A stretch of DNA of 64,000 bases. Source: Flexivirga oryzae (GTDB lineage Bacteria; Actinomycetota; Actinomycetes; Actinomycetales; Dermatophilaceae). The stretch spans positions 1,116,001-1,180,000 of the forward strand of contig NZ_JACHVQ010000001.1 of NCBI RefSeq assembly GCF_014190805.1, given 5' to 3'. A program made the translations under genes and the position numbers. Of the stretch, positions 25,078 to 32,899 are shown one piece after another. A model generated the notes under the pieces. That model worked only from the letters and a program-made list of their open reading frames with translations, was not told the origin of the DNA and did not search any database. The first letter of the stretch is position 1. Every line of letters begins with the position of its first letter.

Positions 25078-26507
25078 ACTCGTGCTCCTTGCATTTCGAC
25101 GGAGTCGGTGCGGCGGTGCGCGCCGACGCTGTGCGGGTGCGCGAGGGCGGACCGGGCGATCAGCCACGCGACATACGCTACGTCGTCGCCGGTGTGGGGC
25201 TGGAGGGCATCGACCGCGGCCTGCAGTGTCGGGCCGTCCCGGAGCACACCGCAGGACGCGCCGAGCAGGTCGCGCACCTCCTGCACCGGGATCGGTTCGG
25301 CGTCGCCGCGGGGGAGCACGGTTGCTCGGTCGGTGGCGGAGAGCCGGACGTCCCAGCCAGTGCGCCATGCACTGCTGTCGCGAGCAGCGGCACGGCCGGT
25401 CACGACGGCCTCGAGCAGTGAGTTGGACGCCAGACGGTTGGCACCGTGCAGGCCGGTGCGGGAGACCTCGCCGATCGCCCACAACCCGGTCACGGACGTG
25501 CGGCTGCGCCCGTCGACGGTGACACCGCCCATCGAGTAGTGCAGTGCCGGGCGCACCGGCAGCAGATCGTTCGCCAGGTCGAGGCCGGACGCCGCAGCCA
25601 GCTCCGCAACGGCCGGGAATCTTGTTGTCACGTCGGGGATTCCACGGGCATCGAGTCGCACGGCGAAACCGTGCGTCAGCTGCTCCCACACGGCGGCCGC
25701 GACGACGTCCCGGGGCTGCAACTCGTCGGTGAAGCGTTCGCCGTCGGCGAGCAGCACGGCACCGGCGCCCCGGAGGGCTTCGGTGAGGAGCGGCATCGGG
25801 TCGCGCGGCACGTCCAACCCGGTCGGGTGGAACTGCACGAGGTGCAGGTCGTCGGTGCGTGCTCCCGCGCGGGCCGCCAGTGCCACACCCTGCCCGAGCG
25901 CGGTCCGCGGGTTGGTGGTGTGCGGCCACAGGCCGCCGAGACCGCCGGTCGCCAGCACGACCCGGTCGGTGTCGATCGTCTCCTCGGTGCCGTCGGCGCG
26001 GCGCACCACGACGCCACTCACCGCGCCGCTGTCATCGGTGAGCAGCTTTGTCACCGTGTGGTTCTCGCGCAGTTCGATGTCCGCCGCCGCCAGGACGGCT
26101 GCCGCCATACTGGCAGTGATCGTGGCACCGCTGTGATCGCCTGCGTGCGCCACGCGGGGTCGGCTGTGGCCGCCTTCGAGCGCGAGGTCGAGCGAACCGT
26201 CGGACGCCCGGTCGAACGGTACGTCCAGGTCCGCGAGCACCTGGACGATCTCGGGCGCCTCGCCGGTGATGCGGTCGATGACCGGCCGGTCACCCGCGAA
26301 AGCCCCCGCACGCCAGGTGTCTTCGGCATGTGACGCGGTCGAGTCGTCCGGTGAGACGGCCGCCGCGATGCCGCCTTGTGCCCACATGCTGGCGGCGCCC
26401 TCTGTCAAGGTTCCCGCGGTCACCAGCACCACCGGGGTGGTCGCGGCCCACGCGCAGGTCAGGCCGGCGAGCCCGGACCCGACGACGACGATCGGCTTCT
26501 CGCTCAT
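25074..26507 (-). CDS. nadB: L-aspartate oxidase
   Basis: A 477-residue FAD enzyme that oxidises L-aspartate to iminoaspartate. The dinucleotide-binding VVVGSGLAGLTCAWAA is at residues ~6-21, with the FAD-contacting EGAASMWAQGGIAAA soon after. The active region has HLVQFHPTGLD and ALHYSMGGVTVDGRSRTSV, followed by GLHGANRLASNSLLEAVV. A fumarate-reductase-type C-terminal domain completes the chain. It lies 1 bp after nadA and overlaps nadC by 4 bp, so translation is probably coupled. Confidence 0.95.
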   Translation of the reverse strand: MSEKPIVVVGSGLAGLTCAWAATTPVVLVTAGTLTEGAASMWAQGGIAAAVSPDDSTASHAEDTWRAGAFAGDRPVIDRITGEAPEIVQVLADLDVPFDRASDGSLDLALEGGHSRPRVAHAGDHSGATITASMAAAVLAAADIELRENHTVTKLLTDDSGAVSGVVVRRADGTEETIDTDRVVLATGGLGGLWPHTTNPRTALGQGVALAARAGARTDDLHLVQFHPTGLDVPRDPMPLLTEALRGAGAVLLADGERFTDELQPRDVVAAAVWEQLTHGFAVRLDARGIPDVTTRFPAVAELAAASGLDLANDLLPVRPALHYSMGGVTVDGRSRTSVTGLWAIGEVSRTGLHGANRLASNSLLEAVVTGRAAARDSSAWRTGWDVRLSATDRATVLPRGDAEPIPVQEVRDLLGASCGVLRDGPTLQAAVDALQPHTGDDVAYVAWLIARSALAHPHSVGAHRRTDSVEMQGARV

Positions 26508-26508
26508 C

Positions 26509-27495
26509 TCAGTTCACCTGCAACATTCGCTCGATGGCGCGCCGGGCGGGCTCGGCGACCGCCGGGTCCACATCGATCTCGGGGCCACCGGTTTCCAACG
26601 CAGCCCGTATGGCGCCCAACGTGTTTCGCTTCATGTGCGGGCACAGGTTGCACGGCCGCACGAATTCCAGGTCCGGGTGCTGCGCGGCGATGTTGTCGCT
26701 CATCGAGCACTCGGTGATCAGCGCGACGCTGGCGGGGCGCTCGGTCTCGACATACCGCTGCATGTCGGCGGTCGAACCGGCGAAGTCCGCCTCGGCGACC
26801 ACCTCCGGCGGGCACTCGGGGTGCGCCAGCACGGTGACGCCGGGATGCCCCTCGCGGATCTGCACGATGTCCAGCGGGGTGAACCGCTCGTGCACCTCGC
26901 AGGCGCCGGGGTGGGTGACGACCTCGACACCGGTCAGTGCGGAGATGTTCCTCGCGAGGTACTGGTCGGGGATCATGATGACCTTGTCGACGCCGAGCGA
27001 GGTGATGATCTTCACGGCGTTGCCCGAGGTGCAGCAGATGTCGCTCGCGGCCTTCACCGCGGCCGAGGTGTTGACGTAGGTGACGACCGGTGCGCCGGGG
27101 TGGTCCCTGCGCAGTTGCGCGATGTCCTCGGGGGTGATGCTCTCGGCGAGCGAGCAGCCGGAGCGCAGGTCCGGCAACAGCACCCGCTTGCTCGGGTTCA
27201 GCAGCTTCGCGGTCTCCGCCATGAAGTGCACGCCGGCGAGCACGATGGTGCCGGCGTCGACGTGCTGCGCCTCGCGGGCCAGCGCGAGCGAGTCGCCCTT
27301 GATGTCGGAGACACCGTGGAACACCTCAGGGGTCATGTAGTTGTGCGCCAGGATGACCGCGTCCTGCTCCCGCTTGAGGCGCTGGATCGCCTCGATGTCG
27401 TCGGCATACATCGCCCACTCGATCTCGGGGATGACGTGCCGGACCGCCTCGTAGGCCGCGGCGTGGTCGTACTGCAGCTCGCTGATGCTCACCAT
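26509..27495 (-). CDS. nadA: Quinolinate synthase
   Basis: This 328-residue [4Fe-4S] enzyme condenses iminoaspartate with dihydroxyacetone phosphate to quinolinate. Conserved Cys-containing motifs are LPDLRSGCSLAESI near residue 110, SDICCTSGNAV near 152 and RPCNLCPHMKRNTL near 288. Substrate-binding AHNYMTPEVFHG, YVNTSAAVKA and HPECPPEVV are all present. The ATG at 27495 is preceded by TTGGGAG, a good ribosome site. An open frame continues far upstream through the repeat array but is not coding. It is the first gene of the NAD operon. Confidence 0.96.
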   Translation of the reverse strand: MVSISELQYDHAAAYEAVRHVIPEIEWAMYADDIEAIQRLKREQDAVILAHNYMTPEVFHGVSDIKGDSLALAREAQHVDAGTIVLAGVHFMAETAKLLNPSKRVLLPDLRSGCSLAESITPEDIAQLRRDHPGAPVVTYVNTSAAVKAASDICCTSGNAVKIITSLGVDKVIMIPDQYLARNISALTGVEVVTHPGACEVHERFTPLDIVQIREGHPGVTVLAHPECPPEVVAEADFAGSTADMQRYVETERPASVALITECSMSDNIAAQHPDLEFVRPCNLCPHMKRNTLGAIRAALETGGPEIDVDPAVAEPARRAIERMLQVN

Positions 27496-27528
27496 CGACT
27501 CCCAACTCGAAATACTCGCGATGAGTAA

Positions 27529-27545
27529 ATGCTGAGACTGAGCAT
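27529..27545. promoter_or_regulatory. Candidate operator upstream of nadA
   Basis: ATGCT-N7-AGCAT is a perfect short dyad 34-50 bases upstream of the nadA start, in the only AT-rich part of this gap. The nearby Nudix/winged-helix protein is the obvious candidate to bind it, but no consensus site was compared. Confidence 0.35.
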
Positions 27546-27555
27546 AACAGACGGC

Positions 27556-27837
27556 GTGCATAGGTCTCCCCAGGGGCGAGCAGTGTGCGGTGCGGACCGG
27601 ATTTCCGTGCATAGGTCTCCCCAGTGGGGACTCCGGTGCGGGTATGGCGGTCCCAGCCGTGCGTAGGTCTCCCCAGGGGCGAGCAGTGTGCGGCGCGGGC
27701 CGGATTCCCGCGCATACGTCGCCCCAGTGGGGGCTCCGGTGCGGGTATGGCGGTCCCAGCCGTGCGTAGGTCTCCCCAGGGGCGACTCCGGTACGGGTAT
27801 GGCGGCCCCGGGCGCGCGTAGGTCTCCCTTGGGGGGA
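27556..27837. repeat. Tandem array of six 51-52 bp units
   Basis: Units start at 27556, 27607, 27659, 27710, 27762 and 27814, each opening GYGCRTAGGTCTCCCC or a close variant. Two types alternate. Type A continues AGGGGCGAGCAGTGTGCGG (units 1, 3). Type B continues AGTGGGG-ctccggtgcgggtatggcgg (units 2, 4; unit 5 mixes both). Unit 6 is degenerate and runs into low-complexity CG-rich sequence (27838-27928). Most units contain a short CCCC/GGGG hairpin. It lies between nadA and the Nudix gene and has no coding function that I can see. Confidence 0.85.
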
Positions 27838-27928
27838 CGCGTGTACGGCGCCGCGCCACCCGACGCGCCACGCCACGCGACGCGTCCCGCGTCCCGCGCC
27901 CCCCGCCACCCGACGCCCGCGGGAGAGC

Positions 27929-28852
27929 TCAGCGGGGGAGCGGGAGTTTGGTGCCGGCCTGAGCGCGTTCCTCGCGCACGGATCCGCGGAAGCGGTAGAG
28001 CCGGGCCGGTCGGCCACCGGTCTCGTGCGAGACCTCACCGGTCGGTTCCACCAACTCGTGCTGAACCTCGACGGCGCGGCGGAAGTTCTGCTTGTGCACG
28101 TGCTGCCCGGCGATGGCCTCGACGGTCTCCTGCAGCGCGAGCAGGGTGAAGGTCTCCGCCATCAGCTCGAAGACCACGGGCCGATACTGCAGTTTGGCCC
28201 GGATCCGCGACAGCCCGGTCGCCAGGATGCGACGGTGGTCGTGCGTCATCGGCCCGGCAGTGAGCGCGGAAATCCTTTCCGCAGTGGGTGATTCGGCAAC
28301 GAGTCCGGACTCCCACAGCAGCTCGTAGCGCTGCAGGGCGAATTCCGGATGCCACGGTTTTCCGTCATACCCGAAGAGGAAGCGGCACCGGTCGAGCCGC
28401 TCGCCGGACCCGTCCGACCACCGTCGCAGGGCACGCTCGATCTCTTCGCCGAGCCGGTCGGACCCGGCATCGCTCAAGTGCCGGCGGTCCTCCCACGGCA
28501 GCAGGTCGTAGAGCGCGGACCAGTCGGTCGGTCGGACGCTGCCGGAGATGGAAGCCCGGGTGAGGCCGAGATAGGAGATCGACACGACGCGGCGGTCGTC
28601 GGTGGATCGACCCAGGTCGGCGAACGTGTAGAGCTGCTCGACATACCCGAGATCGAACCCGCTTCTCTCGCGCGCGAATTCGCGTACGCCGGCCTGCAAG
28701 GACTCTTCGTTCGCGCGCAGCGGACCGGAGGGCAACGCGGGCGGCTCGCCGCCGGCCAGCACCCAGGGCCGTCCGGCGTCGACAGCCAGCACGACCGCGA
28801 CGAGCTCGGCCTCGATCTTCATGCTCCCGGTCGGGCCGCGGTCGGCGTTCAC
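27929..28852 (-). CDS. Nudix-domain winged-helix protein, probable NAD-gene regulator (NrtR/NadQ-like)
   Basis: A protein of ~307 residues with an N-terminal Nudix-like domain and a C-terminal winged helix (FELMAETFTLLALQETVEAI ... NFRRAVEVQHELVEPTGE ... RPARLYRFR). The Nudix box is degenerate: GPLRANEESLQAGVREFAR then ERSGFD, lacking part of the REUxEE metal site. Ligand sensing rather than hydrolysis is therefore likely. NrtR/NadQ-type proteins repress NAD genes, and this gene sits next to nadABC. The start is GTG at 28852, overlapping the DUF3097 stop, or ATG at 28822 (MKIEAELVAVVL). Confidence 0.8.
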   Translation of the reverse strand: MNADRGPTGSMKIEAELVAVVLAVDAGRPWVLAGGEPPALPSGPLRANEESLQAGVREFARERSGFDLGYVEQLYTFADLGRSTDDRRVVSISYLGLTRASISGSVRPTDWSALYDLLPWEDRRHLSDAGSDRLGEEIERALRRWSDGSGERLDRCRFLFGYDGKPWHPEFALQRYELLWESGLVAESPTAERISALTAGPMTHDHRRILATGLSRIRAKLQYRPVVFELMAETFTLLALQETVEAIAGQHVHKQNFRRAVEVQHELVEPTGEVSHETGGRPARLYRFRGSVREERAQAGTKLPLPR

Positions 28853-29745
28853 GGGACGGCCGTCACGAAGTCGATGAGTTCCTCGACACGTCCGAGCAGC
28901 TCGGGCTGCAGGTCGGCGTAGCTGCGGACCGTGCCGAGGATCCGCTTCCACCCGGTCGCGACGTCGGCCTGCGTGTCGTGCGGCCAGCCGAGCTCGGCGA
29001 GGATGCCGTGCTTCCACGACGTCCCGCGGGGTATGACGGGCCACTTCTCCCAGCCCAGCCGTTCGGGGCGGATCGACTGCCACACGTCGACGTAGGGGTG
29101 ACCGAGGACCAGCACGTCCTGGCGTGCCTGCGGGATGGCCAGCGCTTCGGCGACGATCCGCGCCTCCTTCGTGCCGGGCACCAGATGGTCGACGAGCACC
29201 CCCAGCCGCCGCTCCGGGGTCGGTGCGAAGTCGCGGATCACCGCGGCCAGGTCGTCGACACCGTGCAGCGGCTCCACGACGACACCTTCGACCCGCAGGT
29301 CGGCGCCCCACACCTTCTCGACCAGTTCGGCGTCGTGCTTGCCCTCGACGAAGATCCGCGACCCGCGGGCGACACGCGCGGGTGCGTCCGCGACGGCGCG
29401 GGATCCGCTCGCGGTGCGTGATGCGGCGTCACGGGCGGCCTGCAGCGCGGTGGCATCGGCGGCGGGCACCGGCGCGATCAGCTCGACAGGGCTGCCGTCG
29501 ATGAGGAAACCCGGCCCCATCGGGAATCCGCGCCTGCGTCCGTGCCGGTCCTCCAGGTGCACGACCCGCATCCCGCCGGATTTCTCGACCGACACGACCG
29601 CGCCGCACCAGCCGGTCTGCACGTCCTCCACCACCAGGCCGATCTCGGCGGGTACCTGTTGGGAGCGGCCGCGCGGCGGCTTGCGCCAGTCACCGGCCAG
29701 GACGTCGGCGCCATATCTATCGGTCACGTCGGGAAGACTAGTCAT
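28849..29745 (-). CDS. DUF3097 family protein
   Basis: A 298-residue protein of a family largely limited to actinobacteria. Visible conserved stretches are RYGADVLAGDWRKPPRG near residue 10, PMGPGFLIDGSPVEL near 78 and RIFVEGKHDAELVEKVWG near 130. The last of these resembles a toprim-like acidic motif and is followed by LGVLVDHLVPGTKE and LGHPYVDVWQ. No function is established. The ATG at 29745 (MTSLPDV) is preferred over an upstream start at 29784 that would reach into CIRCE. It probably shares a transcript with the downstream Nudix gene. Confidence 0.85.
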   Translation of the reverse strand: MTSLPDVTDRYGADVLAGDWRKPPRGRSQQVPAEIGLVVEDVQTGWCGAVVSVEKSGGMRVVHLEDRHGRRRGFPMGPGFLIDGSPVELIAPVPAADATALQAARDAASRTASGSRAVADAPARVARGSRIFVEGKHDAELVEKVWGADLRVEGVVVEPLHGVDDLAAVIRDFAPTPERRLGVLVDHLVPGTKEARIVAEALAIPQARQDVLVLGHPYVDVWQSIRPERLGWEKWPVIPRGTSWKHGILAELGWPHDTQADVATGWKRILGTVRSYADLQPELLGRVEELIDFVTAVP

Positions 29746-29777
29746 CGATTCGGTCGCGTTGCGGGAGGCAAGTAGAC

Positions 29778-29804
29778 TTGGCACTCGGGAGTACTGAGTG
29801 CCAG
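29778..29804. promoter_or_regulatory. CIRCE operator of hrcA-dnaJ
   Basis: TTGGCACTC-N9-GAGTGCCAG has the CIRCE layout (consensus TTAGCACTC-N9-GAGTGCTAA), with a perfect GGCACTC/GAGTGCC core. It lies 37 bp before the hrcA start. HrcA binds CIRCE, so the operon is probably autoregulated and heat-inducible. Confidence 0.9.
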
Positions 29805-29840
29805 CGGCGACGGAGAGCGACGAGGAGGTTGGAGGTGGCC

Positions 29841-30872
29841 ATGAGCGACGAGCGCAAGCTGCAGGTGCTGCGCGCGATCGTGCAGGACTACGTGTCGACC
29901 TCCGAGCCGGTCGGCTCCAAGGCGCTGCTCGAACGCCACCAGCTCGGGGTGAGCGCCGCGACCGTCCGCAACGACATGGCGGCCCTGGAGGACGAGGGCC
30001 TGATCGCCGCTCCCCACACGTCGGCCGGCCGGATCCCCACCGACGCCGGTTACCGGCTGTATGTCGACAAGCTCAGCCAGATCAAGCCGCTGTCGAAGGC
30101 CGAGCGCAAGGCCATCGAGCAGTTCCTGGTCCGCTCGGTCGACCTCGACGACGTGCTGTCACGCACGGTCCGGCTGCTGTCCTCGCTGACCGGTCAGGCC
30201 GCGGTCGTCCAGTACCCGTCGCTCAACACCGCCACCGTGCGCCACGTGGAGCTGGTGCCGCGTGCGGCCGACCGGCTGACGCTGGTCGTCATACTCTCGA
30301 CCGGCCAGGTGGAGCAGCGGGTCATCGAGCTCGGCCGCTCCCTCACCGAGCAGGAGATCGACGAGCTCATCAATGACCTGCGTGCAGGGCTCAACGACCG
30401 CACCGCCGGGCTGCGGCGCTCGCCGGCCTCGCACGCCCTGCTGAGGTGGGCCGACGAGCTCTCGGAGCCTACGCAGGAGGCCGGCAGCGTGGTCGCCACC
30501 GCTGTCGCGGGCGTGCTCGCAGAGGAACGCGAGGACCGGGTCCTGCTCGGTGGTACCGCCAACCTGGTGCGCTCCAGCGGCGACTTCGCGCTGTCGCTCG
30601 GGCCGTTGCTGGACGCGCTGGAGGAACACATGGTGCTGCTCCGGTTGTTGAGCCACGAGGTGGGTGAGGCGGCCACGGACGGAGTCGCGGTGCGGATCGG
30701 CACCGAGAACGCCATCCGGGGCCTGACCGGCACCTCGGTCGTGACCACGGCATACGACGCGGACAGCCTGGCCAGCCTGGGTGTGCTCGGTCCGACCCGG
30801 ATGGACTACCCCTCGACCATGGCGGCGGTGCGTGCGGTGGCACGCTACGTCGCCGACATCATCGACAACTGA
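29841..30872 (+). CDS. hrcA: Heat-inducible transcription repressor HrcA
   Basis: A 343-residue repressor. The N-terminal winged helix has VQDYVSTSEPVGSKALL and VSAATVRNDMAALEDEGL, followed by PHTSAGRIPTDAGYRLYVD, a stretch highly conserved in HrcA. A GAF-like domain (TLVVILSTGQVEQRVIEL) and the C-terminal IGTENAIRGLTGTSVVTT follow. The ATG at 29841 has GGAGG upstream. A CIRCE element precedes it and dnaJ follows 25 bp later in the same operon. Confidence 0.97.
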   Translation: MSDERKLQVLRAIVQDYVSTSEPVGSKALLERHQLGVSAATVRNDMAALEDEGLIAAPHTSAGRIPTDAGYRLYVDKLSQIKPLSKAERKAIEQFLVRSVDLDDVLSRTVRLLSSLTGQAAVVQYPSLNTATVRHVELVPRAADRLTLVVILSTGQVEQRVIELGRSLTEQEIDELINDLRAGLNDRTAGLRRSPASHALLRWADELSEPTQEAGSVVATAVAGVLAEEREDRVLLGGTANLVRSSGDFALSLGPLLDALEEHMVLLRLLSHEVGEAATDGVAVRIGTENAIRGLTGTSVVTTAYDADSLASLGVLGPTRMDYPSTMAAVRAVARYVADIIDN

Positions 30873-30897
30873 AACCCTGGCAGCTCGAAGGAGCTTC

Positions 30898-32025
30898 GTG
30901 AACGACTACTACGGCGATCTGGGCGTCGCGCAGAGCGCGAGCCCGGAAGAAATCAAGCGCGCCTACCGCAAGCTGGCGCGCAAACTGCACCCGGACGTCA
31001 ACCCCTCCGAGGAGGCGTCCGAGCAGTTCAAGAAGATCGCGCAGGCGTATGACGTGCTCGGCGACGCCGAGAAGCGGCGGGCCTACGACATGGGCAGCGA
31101 CCCGTATGCGTCTGCGGGCGCCGGTGGCGGTTACGGCCAGGGCTTCTCGTTCTCCGACATCATGGACGCGTTCTTCGGCGGCGCCGGTGCGGCGCAGGCC
31201 GGCCCGCGTTCGCGGATGCAGCGGGGCCAGGACGCCCTCATCGCTGTCGAACTGGAACTCGCCACAGCCGTTTTCGGTGGTGCGGAGGAGCTGACGTTCG
31301 ACACCGCGGTGACCTGCTCGGTCTGCCACGGCGAGGGGGCGCGGCCCGGCACCGGCAAACACACCTGTCACATCTGCCACGGCAGCGGCCAGGTGCAGGA
31401 GGTGCAGCGATCCTTCCTCGGACAGGTGATGACCACGCGCCCGTGCCAGGCGTGCCGGGGGTATGGCGAGGTCATCGACGACCCGTGCTTCAACTGCTCC
31501 GGTGAGGGACGGATCCGGGACCGCCGCACCATCACGGTGAAGGTGCCGGCCGGTGTCGACACCGGAACCCGGATCCAGCTCACCGGGGAGGGCGAGGTCG
31601 GCCCCGGCGGTGGCCCCGCCGGCGACCTCTACGTCGAGGTGCGGGTCCGCAAGCACGCGACGTTCGAGCGCCGCGGTGACGACCTGCACTGCTCGGTCGA
31701 GTTGCCGATGACCGCTGCGGCGCTGGGCACGTCGCTGCCGCTGGAGACCTTCGACGGCACCAGGGACGTGGAGATCCCGCAAGGGACCCAGCCGGGTGAC
31801 GTGATCACGTTGCGCGGTCTGGGCGTCACACATCTGCGCACCCAGGTCCGTGGCGACCTGCTGGTGCACGCCAACGTCCGCGTGCCGACCCGGCTCGACC
31901 CGCAGCAGGAGGAACTGTTGCGGCAACTGGCGAAGGAGCGTGGCGAGGAGCGTCCCGAGGCACGGTTCGGCCGTGTCGAGAAGGGTCTGTTCGGCAAGCT
32001 GCGCGACGCGTTCCAGGCCAAGTAG
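30898..32025 (+). CDS. dnaJ: Chaperone DnaJ (DnaJ2 type)
   Basis: A 375-residue co-chaperone of DnaK. The J domain occupies residues 1-68, with the essential HPD in ARKLHPDVNP. A short Gly/Phe stretch follows. The zinc region has four repeats: CSVCHGEG, CHICHGSG, CQACRGYG and CFNCSGEG. The C-terminal substrate-binding domains are complete (VKVPAGVDTGTRIQL; GDLLVHANVRVP). GTG at 30898 has GAAGGAG upstream. Linkage to hrcA rather than dnaK-grpE is the usual second dnaJ of actinobacteria. Confidence 0.97.
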   Translation: MNDYYGDLGVAQSASPEEIKRAYRKLARKLHPDVNPSEEASEQFKKIAQAYDVLGDAEKRRAYDMGSDPYASAGAGGGYGQGFSFSDIMDAFFGGAGAAQAGPRSRMQRGQDALIAVELELATAVFGGAEELTFDTAVTCSVCHGEGARPGTGKHTCHICHGSGQVQEVQRSFLGQVMTTRPCQACRGYGEVIDDPCFNCSGEGRIRDRRTITVKVPAGVDTGTRIQLTGEGEVGPGGGPAGDLYVEVRVRKHATFERRGDDLHCSVELPMTAAALGTSLPLETFDGTRDVEIPQGTQPGDVITLRGLGVTHLRTQVRGDLLVHANVRVPTRLDPQQEELLRQLAKERGEERPEARFGRVEKGLFGKLRDAFQAK

Positions 32026-32034
32026 CCTCCCGCC

Positions 32035-32775
32035 GTGACCGCGCGCCTGTTCTTCGCCGCCGCGGGCGACCTGGACGGGGTGCCGGTCGGCGGCACCGTC
32101 AGCGTGACCGGGGACGAGGCCCGGCACGCCGTCGTGGTGAACCGGCTCGGCGTCGGCGAATCCGTGCAGGTCGCCGACGGCTCCGGCCGCGTCGCCGAGG
32201 GCGAGATCGTCGCGGCGCAGCGTGACGCGATGACTGTCCGAGTCGCGTCGATCCACGAGCCCGAGGTGCCGACGACGCGGTTCGTGCTGATGCAGGCGCT
32301 GGCCAAGGGCGGCCGGGACGAGCAGGCGGTCGAGGCGGCGACGGAGCTCGGGGTCGACGGCGTCATCCCGTGGCAGGCGGACCGCAGCATCGTGCAGTGG
32401 CGCGGCGACAAGGCCGCCAAGGCGCTGCGCAAGTGGCACTCGCTCGCCCTCGCCGCGAGCAAGCAGTCCCGGCGTGCCACGGTCCCCGTCGTGGAGCAAC
32501 TCCTCACCAGCCGCTCCGCCGCCGCCCGGTTGTCGGCCGCGGCCGCGGTCGTGGTCCTGCACGAGGACGCGGAGACCCCGATCGGCGAATTCGACGTACC
32601 TGCAGGGGAAGTCGTCATCGTCGTCGGCCCGGAGGGTGGCATCACCCCGGACGAGATTGCTGCGTTCCAGGGTGCCGGCGCAGCCGTCATACACCTGGGC
32701 CCGACGGTGCTGCGCGCTTCCAATGCCGGCCCCACCGCCCTCGCCATACTCCTCGCCCGCGCCCGCTGGCACTGA
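32035..32775 (+). CDS. rsmE: 16S rRNA (uracil-1498-N3)-methyltransferase
   Basis: A 246-residue SPOUT-fold methyltransferase that modifies U1498 of 16S rRNA. An N-terminal PUA-like domain (GDEARHAVVVNRLGVGE) precedes the knotted catalytic domain with KGGRDEQAVEAATELGVDGV, KWHSLALAASKQSRR, VVIVVGPEGGITPDE and LGPTVLRASNAGPTAL. The last two are the SAM-binding knot. GTG at 32035 follows dnaJ after 9 bp, as expected for the hrcA-dnaJ-rsmE operon. Confidence 0.95.
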   Translation: MTARLFFAAAGDLDGVPVGGTVSVTGDEARHAVVVNRLGVGESVQVADGSGRVAEGEIVAAQRDAMTVRVASIHEPEVPTTRFVLMQALAKGGRDEQAVEAATELGVDGVIPWQADRSIVQWRGDKAAKALRKWHSLALAASKQSRRATVPVVEQLLTSRSAAARLSAAAAVVVLHEDAETPIGEFDVPAGEVVIVVGPEGGITPDEIAAFQGAGAAVIHLGPTVLRASNAGPTALAILLARARWH

Positions 32776-32785
32776 TCGACCGCTT

Positions 32786-32885
32786 CTCACCGACAGGCCC
32801 ACCTACGGCCGACGGGCTCAGAACGGGGCCGGATTTCGGGGTGCGTAGGTGAGCCTGTCGGTGAGTTTCTGGGCCTGTCGGTGAG
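32786..32885. terminator. Inverted-repeat element between converging rsmE and the ArsR gene
   Basis: A 22-bp arm at 32786-32807 (CTCACCGACAGG...) pairs with 32844-32865 (...CCTGTCGGTGAG) with one mismatch. A third partial copy (GGGCCTGTCGGTGAG) lies at 32871-32885. The position between converging genes suggests a two-way terminator. The loop contains GCCGGATTTC and GTGCGTAGGT, words also found in the nadA repeat array. Confidence 0.6.
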
Positions 32886-32899
32886 TGGGTGTCGCCGGG

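Noticed and set aside
27556..27837. CRISPR array
   Set aside because: Whole units are similar with no unique spacers, two unit types alternate, and no cas genes are in the window.
27496..28038. N-terminal extension of NadA through the repeat array
   Set aside because: The open frame there encodes Pro/Arg/Gly-rich periodic sequence created by the repeats. A good ribosome site and family match put the start at 27495.
30859..32802. Long antisense frame over dnaJ and rsmE
   Set aside because: It mirrors conserved coding sequence on the other strand and shows no protein family features.
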